From: Flavobacterium tagetis
GTDB lineage: Bacteria; Bacteroidota; Bacteroidia; Flavobacteriales; Flavobacteriaceae
Direction: 5' to 3'
Assembly: GCF_016735615.1 (NCBI RefSeq)
Contig: NZ_JAERSF010000005.1
Span: 1-64,000, forward strand
Length of the DNA stretch: 64,000 nt
Shown here: piece after piece, positions 7,621-16,154 of the stretch
Layout of the letters: every line of letters begins with the position of its first letter
How positions within the stretch are numbered: the stretch's first letter is position 1
The notes under the pieces: generated by a model
Told to the model about the DNA's origin: nothing
What the model saw: only the letters and a program-made list of their open reading frames with translations
Database searches by the model: none
Made by a program: the position numbers and the translations under genes

Positions 7621-9072
7621 TTATTTCCATCCGCCGCCCAAGTCTCTATAAACATGAACTGCAGCATTTAATTGTTCTTTTTTAGTATCGATTAATTCTA
7701 GTTTTGCTTCTAATGCGTCTCTCTGCGTCATTAAAACTTCGAAATAATCTACTCTAGCCGATTTAAACAAATCGTTTGAAACATCAATAGAAGTATTTAA
7801 AGCATCTACTTGTTTCGATTTAAGATCGTATCCTTTTTGAAGATTCTCGATCTTAGACATTTGATTTGAAACTTCTAAATAAGCATTTAAAACCGTACGA
7901 TCGTAGTTATACAATGCCTGAAGCTGTCTTGCATTCGCACTTGCAAACTCCGCTTTAATTGCATTTCTGTTAATCAAAGGCGCTACAAGGTCTCCTACCA
8001 ACGAATATAAAAGCGATTCTGGCATGGTGAACAAATAAGAAGGTTTGAAAGCCTGCACTCCAATTGCAGCTGTGATATCTAAAGAAGGATAAAACTCTGC
8101 ACGAGCCACTTTTACATCTAATTTTGCTGCAACCAATTCCAATTCTGCTTGTTTTACATCTGGACGATTCTGTAACAATTGAGATGGAATTCCAGAACTT
8201 ACTTGTGCTGGCAATAAGCTTAAGAAGTTAGTGCTGCTTGTTCTTTTAATTTCTTGAGGATATCTCCCTAGCAAAAAGTTGATTTTATTTTCGTTTTCTT
8301 TTATTTTTTGTAAAATATCGAACTCTAAACTTTGTGAAGTTAAAACCTCTGCTTCAAATTTCTTAACTCCCAATTCTGTTGCTCTTGCCGCTTGTTTTTG
8401 AACTTTTACAATTTCTAAAGCGTTAGTCTGCAATTTGATAGTTTGTTTTACAATATCCAATTGATTGTCTAATGCCAATAATTCATAATAAGAATCAGCG
8501 ACTTCTGCGATCAGATTGGTAATGACAAAGTTTTTCCCTTCTACCGTAGCCAAATATCTGTTTAATGCTGCTTTTTTAGAATTACGCAATTTTTTCCAGA
8601 TATCCACTTCCCAGTTTGCATACGCAGCAATGGTAAAATCTCCTAACGGATCTGGAGTTTCAACACCCGGTTTAATCTCCGTTGTAGCATCACCCGCACC
8701 TTGACTGGTATATCTACCCACTTTCTCTACACCAGCTCCGGCACGTATACCTGCTGTTGGCAATAAAAGTCCTTTTTTTACGCGAATATCATTTTTTGCA
8801 ATTTCAATTTCCTGCAAAGTGATATTCAGTTCCTGATTGTTTTTTAATGCAGCATCGATTAAATCTACTAGATTCTGATCTTTAAAATAATCTTTCCAGT
8901 TTAATGCTGCTGTATTATTGTTTGCATCCTGAGTCTGTGCTGTTGCACCAAACGATTCAGGAACAGGTGTACTTGTAGTAACTGCTGCCTCAGGTGCAGG
9001 GGTTTTACACCCTGCAACTGCTAGACATACAGCCAATGCAATACTATATTGATATGATTTAACTTTATACAT
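7621..9072 (-). CDS. RND efflux outer-membrane factor (OprM/NodT type lipoprotein)
   Basis: A 483-residue outer-membrane channel of the TolC/OprM family, last gene of the RND efflux operon. I start at the ATG at 9072, because the longer frame begins with TTG. This ATG overlaps the last codons of the pump gene by 8 bases (ATGTATAA), a typical translational coupling. A lipoprotein signal ends at AVAGC. Two OEP repeats follow (about 45-250 and 265-475) with long helical segments and the typical SQLLQNRPDVKQAELELVAA motif. It would form the channel through the outer membrane for the pump and adaptor encoded upstream. Confidence 0.92.
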   Translation of the reverse strand: MYKVKSYQYSIALAVCLAVAGCKTPAPEAAVTTSTPVPESFGATAQTQDANNNTAALNWKDYFKDQNLVDLIDAALKNNQELNITLQEIEIAKNDIRVKKGLLLPTAGIRAGAGVEKVGRYTSQGAGDATTEIKPGVETPDPLGDFTIAAYANWEVDIWKKLRNSKKAALNRYLATVEGKNFVITNLIAEVADSYYELLALDNQLDIVKQTIKLQTNALEIVKVQKQAARATELGVKKFEAEVLTSQSLEFDILQKIKENENKINFLLGRYPQEIKRTSSTNFLSLLPAQVSSGIPSQLLQNRPDVKQAELELVAAKLDVKVARAEFYPSLDITAAIGVQAFKPSYLFTMPESLLYSLVGDLVAPLINRNAIKAEFASANARQLQALYNYDRTVLNAYLEVSNQMSKIENLQKGYDLKSKQVDALNTSIDVSNDLFKSARVDYFEVLMTQRDALEAKLELIDTKKEQLNAAVHVYRDLGGGWK

Positions 9073-12000
9073 GATTGTTATCAATTTCTTCTGTTAATGG
9101 ATTCTCTTCTTCATGTTTTACCAATTTGTATTTTTCTGCAATTTTGGCAAAAATGAAATACAAGCCTGGAATTACAAATACACCGCAAATGGTTCCAATA
9201 AGCATACCTCCAGCGGCTGCAGTACCAATTGTTCGGTTACCAATTTTACCTGGACCAGTTGCAAAAGCAAGCGGTAATAAACCTGCAATAAAAGCAAATG
9301 AAGTCATCAAAATTGGACGGAACCTTGCTTTTGCTCCTTCCATCGCAGATTGTAAAACGGATAATCCTGCAGCATGTCTCTGAATAGCAAACTCTACAAT
9401 CAGAACGGCATTTTTACCTAATAATCCAATAAGCATTACCATGGCAACCTGAGCGTAAATATTGTTTTCTAATCCTGTTAATTTCAATAAAAGGAAAGCT
9501 CCAAAAATACCCGCTGGTAACGAAAGAATTACTGATAACGGCAGAATGAAACTTTCATATTGTGCAGCTAATACTAAGTAAACGAATCCTAAACAGATTA
9601 AGAATACCCAAATTGCTTGATTTCCTTGGGCAACCTCATCGGCAGAAATACCCGCCCAGTCAATGTCATATCCTCTTGGCAGTTTTTCAGCGGCAATTCT
9701 CTGAATCACTTTAATTGCTGTACCAGAACTATAACCCGCAGCTGGAGAACCACTGATCTGTGTTGAGGTATACATGTTGTGACGTGTAATTTCTGAAAGT
9801 CCATACACTTTTTCTAATTTCATAAAAGCAGAATATGGCACCATTTCATCTCGATCGTTTTTCACATACAATTTCAAGATATCATCTGGCTGTGCGCGAT
9901 ATTCTGGTGAAGCCTGAACGATTACTTTGTAGTTAATACCAAATTTGATGAAACTGATTTCGTAGTTACTTCCCACAAGAGTTGACAACGTATTCATCGC
10001 ATTTTCGATAGAAACCCCTTTTTGCTGTGCCAAGTCATTGTCTACTTTCATCATGTATTGAGGGAAACTAGAGCTATAAAAACTAAATACGTTTGATAAT
10101 TCTGGCTGTTTGTTTAATTCAGCAACAAAATCATTATTAACCTGTTCCATTCTCTTATAATCAACAGAACCAGTTTTATCTAACAAACGAAGCTCAAATC
10201 CTCCTGCAGCTCCATATCCTGGTACAGCTGGCGGTTGGAAGAACTCGATATTAGCACCTGCAATATCTTTACATTTTTCCTCCATTTCGTGCATGATCTC
10301 CAAAACAGATTCTTTTCTGTCGCTCCAGTCTTTCAAGTTCACCAAACAAGTTCCTGAGTTGGCTCCCGTACCTTCTGAAAGAATCTCATAACCTGCCAAT
10401 GAAGAAACCGATTTTACTCCGTCAATCTCTTCAGCAATTTTCTGAACTCTTTCTGCAATATTATTTGTTCTTTCTAAAGATGAACCTGGAGGTGTCTGAA
10501 TAACAGCATAAAACATTCCCTGATCCTCATTCGGAATAAATCCTGAAGGAACCGAACTGCTTATTAAAAATGTTCCGATACAGAAACCTACAAGCGCTAC
10601 AATGGTAACCACTCTTCTATCAACAATTTTACCTAGCAGATTTTGGTATTTCCCTTGAGCTAAATTGAATTTTTCGTTAAAAGCATCAATAAATCTATTA
10701 GCAGGCGTTGGCTTTTTAGGCTGTCCGTGATTATTTTTTAACATCATCGCACAAAGTGCTGGTGTCAAGGTCAAAGCCACAATACCAGAAAGAATAATCG
10801 CCGTTGCCATAGTTACAGAGAACTGTCTGTAAAATACTCCAACGGGACCAGACATAAACGCAACCGGAATAAATACCGCCGCCATTAAGAATGTAATAGC
10901 GATAATTGCCCCCGCAATTTCATGCATAGCTTGTTTAGTTGCTTTAAATGGGGAGAGATGCTCCTCTTCCATCTTGGCGTGAACGGCCTCGATAACCACA
11001 ATCGCGTCATCGACGACGACTCCAATTGCCAATACTAAAGCAAATAATGTAATTAAGTTCAATGAAATATCAAAGAATGTCATGAACACAAAAGTTCCTA
11101 CCAGCGATACAGGTACCGCAATTGCCGGAATAACCGTAGATCGCCAGTCTCCTAAGAAAAGGAATACTACTAAACCTACCAGAATAAATGCTTCAACAAG
11201 CGTGTGGATTACTTTTTCGATAGAAGCGTCGAGGAATTTAGAAACGTCATACGAAATTTCATAATCCATTCCTTTTGGAAATCTTTGCTTTATTTTTTCC
11301 AATTTAGCTTTAACCTCTTCAATAACCTGATTCGCATTACTTCCAAAAGATTGTTTCAATACAATCGCAGCAGATGGTCTACCATTCAAATTAGAATAGA
11401 TATCATACATCGAGCTTCCAAATTCTACTTTGGCAACATCTTTCAATCTCAAAAGTTCTCCGTTCGGATTTGCTTTTACTACAATATTCTCATACTGTTC
11501 TTTTGTTGTAAAACGTCCAGAATATTTCAATACATATTCAAATGCTTGAGAACGTTTACCAGAACTTTCTCCCGTTTTACCTGGAGAAGCCTCTAAACTC
11601 TGACTAGATAATGCTTCCATTATTTCATCAGCAGAAATTTTATAAGCCAACATACGATCTGGTTTCAACCAAATACGCATTGCATATTCACGTGTTCCTA
11701 ATATATCTCCAGAACCAATACCGTTTACCCTTTTCAATTCAGAAAGTACGTTGATATCGGCATAGTTATACAAGAACTTCATGTCTGTATTTTTGTCTGT
11801 ACTATAAAGGTTTACGTACATCAACATACTCGGCACTTCTCGTGTAATTTTAATACCTTCACGAATTACCAAAGGAGGAAGCTTATTAGTAACCGAAGCC
11901 ACACGGTTCTGAACGTTAATTGCAGCTTGGTTAGGATCTGTACCTAAGTTAAATACTACTTTAATTGTAGCTTCACCATCGTTTCCGGCATCAGAAGCCA

Positions 12001-12232
12001 TATATTTCATCCCAGGAACCCCATTTAAGGCTCTTTCTAAAGGAATAACAACTGCCTTAACCATCAATTCACCGTTAGATCCCGGATAATCTGCGGTAAC
12101 ATTCACCATTGGAGGCGAAATTGTAGGGAATTGTGTAATTGGTAAATTTAAAACCGACAACACCCCTAAAAAGACAATAATCAACGATATTACTATCGAC
12201 AGAACAGGTCTTTGAATAAATTTATTAAACAT
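9065..12232 (-). CDS. RND multidrug efflux pump, HAE1 (AcrB-like) family
   Basis: A 1055-residue inner-membrane proton-driven pump, full length for the HAE1 family. It starts MFNKFIQRPVLSIVISLIIV (TM1). The proton-relay Asp pair is in GVVVDDAIVVIEA in TM4, and the relay Lys is in GLLGKNAVLIVEFA in TM10. Large periplasmic loops after TM1 and TM7 form the porter and docking domains (for example SGPVGVFYRQF, PPGSSLERTNN). It takes drugs or other amphiphiles from the periplasm or inner membrane to the outer-membrane channel encoded next. The adaptor gene is 114 bases upstream. Substrates cannot be predicted from sequence. Confidence 0.95.
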   Translation of the reverse strand: MFNKFIQRPVLSIVISLIIVFLGVLSVLNLPITQFPTISPPMVNVTADYPGSNGELMVKAVVIPLERALNGVPGMKYMASDAGNDGEATIKVVFNLGTDPNQAAINVQNRVASVTNKLPPLVIREGIKITREVPSMLMYVNLYSTDKNTDMKFLYNYADINVLSELKRVNGIGSGDILGTREYAMRIWLKPDRMLAYKISADEIMEALSSQSLEASPGKTGESSGKRSQAFEYVLKYSGRFTTKEQYENIVVKANPNGELLRLKDVAKVEFGSSMYDIYSNLNGRPSAAIVLKQSFGSNANQVIEEVKAKLEKIKQRFPKGMDYEISYDVSKFLDASIEKVIHTLVEAFILVGLVVFLFLGDWRSTVIPAIAVPVSLVGTFVFMTFFDISLNLITLFALVLAIGVVVDDAIVVIEAVHAKMEEEHLSPFKATKQAMHEIAGAIIAITFLMAAVFIPVAFMSGPVGVFYRQFSVTMATAIILSGIVALTLTPALCAMMLKNNHGQPKKPTPANRFIDAFNEKFNLAQGKYQNLLGKIVDRRVVTIVALVGFCIGTFLISSSVPSGFIPNEDQGMFYAVIQTPPGSSLERTNNIAERVQKIAEEIDGVKSVSSLAGYEILSEGTGANSGTCLVNLKDWSDRKESVLEIMHEMEEKCKDIAGANIEFFQPPAVPGYGAAGGFELRLLDKTGSVDYKRMEQVNNDFVAELNKQPELSNVFSFYSSSFPQYMMKVDNDLAQQKGVSIENAMNTLSTLVGSNYEISFIKFGINYKVIVQASPEYRAQPDDILKLYVKNDRDEMVPYSAFMKLEKVYGLSEITRHNMYTSTQISGSPAAGYSSGTAIKVIQRIAAEKLPRGYDIDWAGISADEVAQGNQAIWVFLICLGFVYLVLAAQYESFILPLSVILSLPAGIFGAFLLLKLTGLENNIYAQVAMVMLIGLLGKNAVLIVEFAIQRHAAGLSVLQSAMEGAKARFRPILMTSFAFIAGLLPLAFATGPGKIGNRTIGTAAAGGMLIGTICGVFVIPGLYFIFAKIAEKYKLVKHEEENPLTEEIDNNHV

Positions 12233-12346
12233 TTTAATATTTTTTAAATGATTAAATTAAATAGAAATCAATATGCAGTTAGAATCATTTTTTTTTTCAG
12301 CACTTAATTGACTGAACACTAAAAACTGATTAACTGAATACTTCAT

Positions 12347-13429
12347 TTATTCTGCTTTTAAGCGTAAATGATTGATTACTTCTTTAGGAGATTCGTAATC
12401 GAATTTAATCTTGTCGTTTTCTTTTACTTTCTGAACACCTTCAAGTAAGATTCTATCGTTCTCTGTAATACCGCTTTTGATCACGTATAAATCAGGGATT
12501 TCACCCGTTATGGTGATTTCTCTAGAACTAACTTTGTTGTCCTTACCAACTACAAAAACATATTTTTTATCTTGAATTTCGTAAGTCGCTTTTTGCGGAA
12601 TTACAATAGCATTTTTAAGAGGAACATTCATTTGAACTTGTCCTGTTTCGCCATTTCTAAGTAATTTTCCAGAATTAGGGAATCTTGCTCTGAAAGCAAT
12701 ATTTCCGGTTTCATTGTTGAATTCACTTTCAATTACCTCAACATTTCCTTTATCCTTAAAAAGTTCTCCGTTAGCCAAAACTAAATTTACTTTGTTATCC
12801 GCACGGTCTTTAATATGCGTTTCATAACTGATGTATTCTGGCTCAGAAACATTGAAATAAGCAAACATCTGACTGTTGTCTGAAAGACTTGTCAATAATT
12901 CTCCTTCGTCAATTAAACTTCCTAGTTTTAAAGGAATACGGTCGATTGTTCCGTCAAACGGAGCTCTGATTTCTGTGAATGATAAATGAAGTTTTGCCAG
13001 TGCAACCTCAGCTTTTGCAGATTGTAATTTTGCTTGAGCAACACTTAATTCGTTTTTAGAAACGATGTTTTTATCCGCTAACAATTTTGAATTTTGCAAT
13101 TCAATCTCTACTGATTTTTGTTCTGACTGAGCTTTTAATAATTCTGCCTGATACATGTTTGGCATAATTTTAAATAACAGCTGTCCTTTTTTTACAAACT
13201 GCCCCTCGTCAACATATATATTTTGCAAAAACCCTTTTTCTTGGGCACGAAGCTCGATATTTCGAACTGATTTTATTTGTGAAACGTATTCTTTAGTGAA
13301 TGAAGTGTCAATTCTAACGGGATTAGTAACCGTGAATTTTTCAACTTCTTCTTTTTCTTCTTTTTTAGATGTACAGCTCGTTAAGCACACCAAGGCCATT
13401 AAGCCTGTGAAAACAATGATTTTTTTCAT
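12347..13429 (-). CDS. RND efflux periplasmic adaptor (membrane fusion protein)
   Basis: A 360-residue AcrA/HlyD-type adaptor and first gene of the efflux operon. It has a lipoprotein signal (MKKIIVFTGLMALVCLTSC, Cys19), a split lipoyl domain (about 60-85 and 155-185, with YVDEGQFVKKGQLLFKI and RAPFDGTIDRIPLKLGSLID), a helical hairpin between them, and beta-barrel and membrane-proximal domains (about 190-345). It would bridge the pump and the outer-membrane factor. No regulator lies next to the operon; a small secreted protein gene is encoded upstream in the same direction. Confidence 0.93.
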   Translation of the reverse strand: MKKIIVFTGLMALVCLTSCTSKKEEKEEVEKFTVTNPVRIDTSFTKEYVSQIKSVRNIELRAQEKGFLQNIYVDEGQFVKKGQLLFKIMPNMYQAELLKAQSEQKSVEIELQNSKLLADKNIVSKNELSVAQAKLQSAKAEVALAKLHLSFTEIRAPFDGTIDRIPLKLGSLIDEGELLTSLSDNSQMFAYFNVSEPEYISYETHIKDRADNKVNLVLANGELFKDKGNVEVIESEFNNETGNIAFRARFPNSGKLLRNGETGQVQMNVPLKNAIVIPQKATYEIQDKKYVFVVGKDNKVSSREITITGEIPDLYVIKSGITENDRILLEGVQKVKENDKIKFDYESPKEVINHLRLKAE

Positions 13430-13606
13430 GATTTAGTTTGGAAATTAAGCGATTGAATGCTTTTGGAATGAAAATTCCTTTTGGATGTTAAAATGCATCA
13501 GCCAGCCTTAGTCCAGACCTTAACTTTATATAAGCAGAAGTAGAAAAATATACAACAGCAAGATACTCAGAGATCAAAACTCAGGTAACCGATGTATACT
13601 ATAAAA

Positions 13607-13987
13607 TCAAATTCTTAATACTCGTTGAGTAATATAGATAGGATTTGAATGCCCAAAAACAGGCGTAGAAATTTTAAAACGATTAGAATCATTCGCTGCA
13701 GACTGATCTGAAAGTGCCAGATACAAAGCGTCTACCAAACTATACGAAGCAGTAAAATATTTGTTCGCAAGTAAATCAACATCTTCTCCTCCAACAAGAT
13801 CTTCTTCTAAATCAATATCTGTAGCTTCTTCAATTGTTGAAGTTCCACGATCCTGATTAGTAAACTTAACCCTGTGTTTTTGTAGATGATGGTGATTATG
13901 AGGACCAAAAGTATTTGCATTCAAATATTGGCCTCCACCAAACAGAAGCATATTCATGAATACTAAAAATACTATTAACTTTCTCAT
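13607..13987 (-). CDS. small secreted hypothetical protein upstream of efflux operon
   Basis: A 126-residue protein with an N-terminal signal peptide (MRKLIVFLVFMNMLLFGGG, cleavage perhaps near residue 24), a His-rich patch directly after it (GPHNHHHLQKHR), an acidic stretch (ATDIDLEEDLVGGED) and no recognised domain. It lies 177 bases upstream of the efflux adaptor gene on the same strand. It could be part of the same response, for example metal binding through the His patch, but that is a guess. No lipobox. Confidence 0.55.
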   Translation of the reverse strand: MRKLIVFLVFMNMLLFGGGQYLNANTFGPHNHHHLQKHRVKFTNQDRGTSTIEEATDIDLEEDLVGGEDVDLLANKYFTASYSLVDALYLALSDQSAANDSNRFKISTPVFGHSNPIYITQRVLRI

Positions 13988-14178
13988 TTCGGTGCGAAAG
14001 TAATAAAAGAATTAAAACAAAAAAAGATTTTTTAACAAGCTTTAACAGTTACATAAAATGAAAACGTTTTCGGTAACTTTTTATATGAAGATTAGATGAA
14101 GAAAATCATCATTCCATGAAAAAAACACAAGATAAACAACTACAATGCAACTATTTACCCAAAGTAAAAAAATACATT

Positions 14179-14583
14179 TTAAAGTTTAACTTCCATTATT
14201 GTAAACTTCTGGCCAGCTTTTATAAATGTTTTATTAGTATCTGTAAGTCCTATTTTTTCATAAAAAGACTTTTTATTGCTTCTGGCATTACACCAAACCC
14301 TTTCTATTTTTTCACTTTTTGCGAATTCCAAAATGTGATTTAAAAGATAAGAAGCAATTCCTTTTCCTTGATATTCTTCTAAAGTAGCCAGTTTTCTAAA
14401 TTGCATTTCTTTTCCTTCAATAAAACAAGAAGCTATAGAAACTAATTTATCATCTTCAAAAACTCCAAAATGAAATCCTGAATCGTCTTCTTCTAATTGT
14501 ACAAATTCAAACGGTTGGTCAGGCCACATTACTTCATGACGTATCTGCCAAGTATCGGATGCTTTTATTGTTTTAATTTCCAT
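14179..14583 (-). CDS. GNAT family N-acetyltransferase
   Basis: A 134-residue acetyltransferase of the GNAT fold. The acetyl-CoA loop is EYQGKGIASYLL near residues 74-85, followed by an amphipathic helix and the conserved-looking NARSNKKSFYEKIGL segment that usually follows it. It probably transfers acetyl from acetyl-CoA to an amine of a small molecule or peptide; the substrate is not evident. Single gene, with 174 bases to the divergent beta-barrel gene. Confidence 0.82.
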   Translation of the reverse strand: MEIKTIKASDTWQIRHEVMWPDQPFEFVQLEEDDSGFHFGVFEDDKLVSIASCFIEGKEMQFRKLATLEEYQGKGIASYLLNHILEFAKSEKIERVWCNARSNKKSFYEKIGLTDTNKTFIKAGQKFTIMEVKL

Positions 14584-14757
14584 AACTATTTATTAATCTT
14601 CTCAAAAATAATTCATTTTGATTTGATTATAAAAAACAAAACCAAAATACAGATACAACTAGCTATCAAAACTTTACATAAAAATAAATCAGACAAATCA
14701 TTCAATTTTAATCTATTATCATTATTTTTATAGTACCAAAATCAAATAGATTCCGTT

Positions 14758-15321
14758 ATGAGAAAATTCTTTTTAGCAGTATTTTTATGTATTTGTGCTA
14801 ATGGATTTGCACAATTAATACAAATTGGCCCGCAGTTTTCAACTAATATTACTTCTGTCAATGCCAAAAGTTTCAGCTCCGACCATACAAATACAGGAAT
14901 TGGCGCAGGTGCTTTTGCTCGATTAAACCTTGCGCTTTTTTATGCTCAGGGTGAATTTGGATATGGGCAAACTAATTTCAGCGTATATCAAGACGGAATT
15001 GGAGAAACTAAATTTAAACTGGCGGGAACAGATGCGTCATTAATTGCTGGATTTAAAATTATTCCCCTTGGAAAAGCTGGAAACGTAAGACTTTTTGTTG
15101 GTTACAACTGGAAAAATTATTCAGACATAAGCTCAAGCAATAATCTTAATTCTATCGCGCTAGAAAGAAACAATCATAGTATCCTTGGAGGCGTTGGAGT
15201 CGATGTCTGGAGACTAACGTTTGATCTTAGATATCTTGCTGGACTGAGTGATATAGATGCTTCTAATAGTGAAATTAAAACTGGTGTAACAAATCTATCA
15301 CTCGGTTTTAAATTTTTATAA
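14758..15321 (+). CDS. outer-membrane beta-barrel protein
   Basis: A 187-residue protein with a clear signal peptide (MRKFFLAVFLCICANGFAQ) and alternating hydrophobic strands ending in NLSLGFKFL, the aromatic C-terminal strand expected of a barrel. The pattern (IQIGPQFSTN at the start, GVGVDVWRLTFDLRYLAGL near the end) is like the small porin-family barrels (OMP_b-brl) common in Bacteroidota. Probably an 8-strand outer-membrane barrel of unknown role. Closed by a strong bidirectional terminator. Confidence 0.75.
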   Translation: MRKFFLAVFLCICANGFAQLIQIGPQFSTNITSVNAKSFSSDHTNTGIGAGAFARLNLALFYAQGEFGYGQTNFSVYQDGIGETKFKLAGTDASLIAGFKIIPLGKAGNVRLFVGYNWKNYSDISSSNNLNSIALERNNHSILGGVGVDVWRLTFDLRYLAGLSDIDASNSEIKTGVTNLSLGFKFL

Positions 15322-15336
15322 AACATCAAATTATAA

Positions 15337-15366
15337 AAAAAAGGGAATCAAATTGATTCCCTTTTT
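15337..15366. terminator. bidirectional terminator
   Basis: AAAAAAGGGAATCA pairs with TGATTCCCTTTTTT around a 2-3 base loop, between the convergent beta-barrel gene and the TPR-protein gene ending at 15378. Confidence 0.85.
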
Positions 15367-15377
15367 TATGATTCTTT

Positions 15378-15989
15378 TTAGATTTTAACGTAATAACTCT
15401 CTTCATTATCACTCTTTATCTTCTGTACTCCTTCTTCTGTTTTAACAGCTACATTTATAACATGCAGTATGTTTGACTTTTCATTCAAACTGCAGTTCCA
15501 AATTGTCCCGTCGGAAAGGATAATCTCTGAGAATACAGATACATTACAGTTATTATCATTATAAACTAATTTTTCTGTTTTAAGGAGTTTCTTTACGTTA
15601 GTTTTTTTGTCTACTTCGTAAAATAAAATCTCGTTTTCCTTAATTTCGACTAATTCATCAAAAGCAGATTGATTTGTACTTGTATTATTAGAAGACCAAA
15701 CTGGCTGGTTTCCTATTCTTTTCCAAGTTCCTGTTACTTGTTTTAAAATTTCCTTTCTCAAAAGCTCTCGTAAGGTATCTACCTTTTTAACAGCATCTTT
15801 TCCAATCTCATTTTCAGGTTTAATCTTAGCTGCTAAAGAAAATAAATCGATAGCCTTTACAAAATCGGCTTTTTTATAGTAAGAAATAGCCAATTCATAC
15901 TTGTTTTTCTGAAATGCAGTCTTTTGATCGTTCTGCCCAAAAAACTGTAGGGTAGTTAGCAAAACAATCAGAACAAAAGTTTTCTTCAT
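15378..15989 (-). CDS. secreted TPR-like protein of unknown function
   Basis: A 203-residue protein. I use the ATG at 15989, since the longer frame starts at TTG and this ATG leads straight into a signal peptide (MKKTFVLIVLLTTLQFFGQ). A short tetratricopeptide-like helical part (about 30-75, with YELAISYYKKADFVKAIDLF) is followed by a beta-rich C-terminal domain starting GTWKRIGNQPVW, which resembles small lipocalin-like domains. Periplasmic or outer-membrane location is likely. No functional link to its neighbours is visible. Confidence 0.65.
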   Translation of the reverse strand: MKKTFVLIVLLTTLQFFGQNDQKTAFQKNKYELAISYYKKADFVKAIDLFSLAAKIKPENEIGKDAVKKVDTLRELLRKEILKQVTGTWKRIGNQPVWSSNNTSTNQSAFDELVEIKENEILFYEVDKKTNVKKLLKTEKLVYNDNNCNVSVFSEIILSDGTIWNCSLNEKSNILHVINVAVKTEEGVQKIKSDNEESYYVKI

Positions 15990-16093
15990 GTGGTATTTGG
16001 AGATATTTTTAATATTTCGCAAACGTAATATTTTCCTAACAAATATCTTTACGGTTTTCCGTAATTTTGAGTATTTTTAATTTATTTTAAATA

Positions 16094-16129
16094 AAAACCG
16101 TCACTTTGCAAAAAACAAGTGACGGTTTT
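16094..16129. terminator. terminator of M1 peptidase gene
   Basis: AAAACCGTCACTT (16094-16106) pairs perfectly with AAGTGACGGTTTT (16117-16129), 25 bases beyond the stop codon of the leftward peptidase gene. Confidence 0.85.
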
Positions 16130-16154
16130 AAACATTTTATTACAGTTAATTCAA

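Noticed and set aside
11204-11596. 130-codon frame antisense to the RND pump gene
   Set aside because: It is a shadow of the strongly conserved pump; aromatic-rich nonsense composition.
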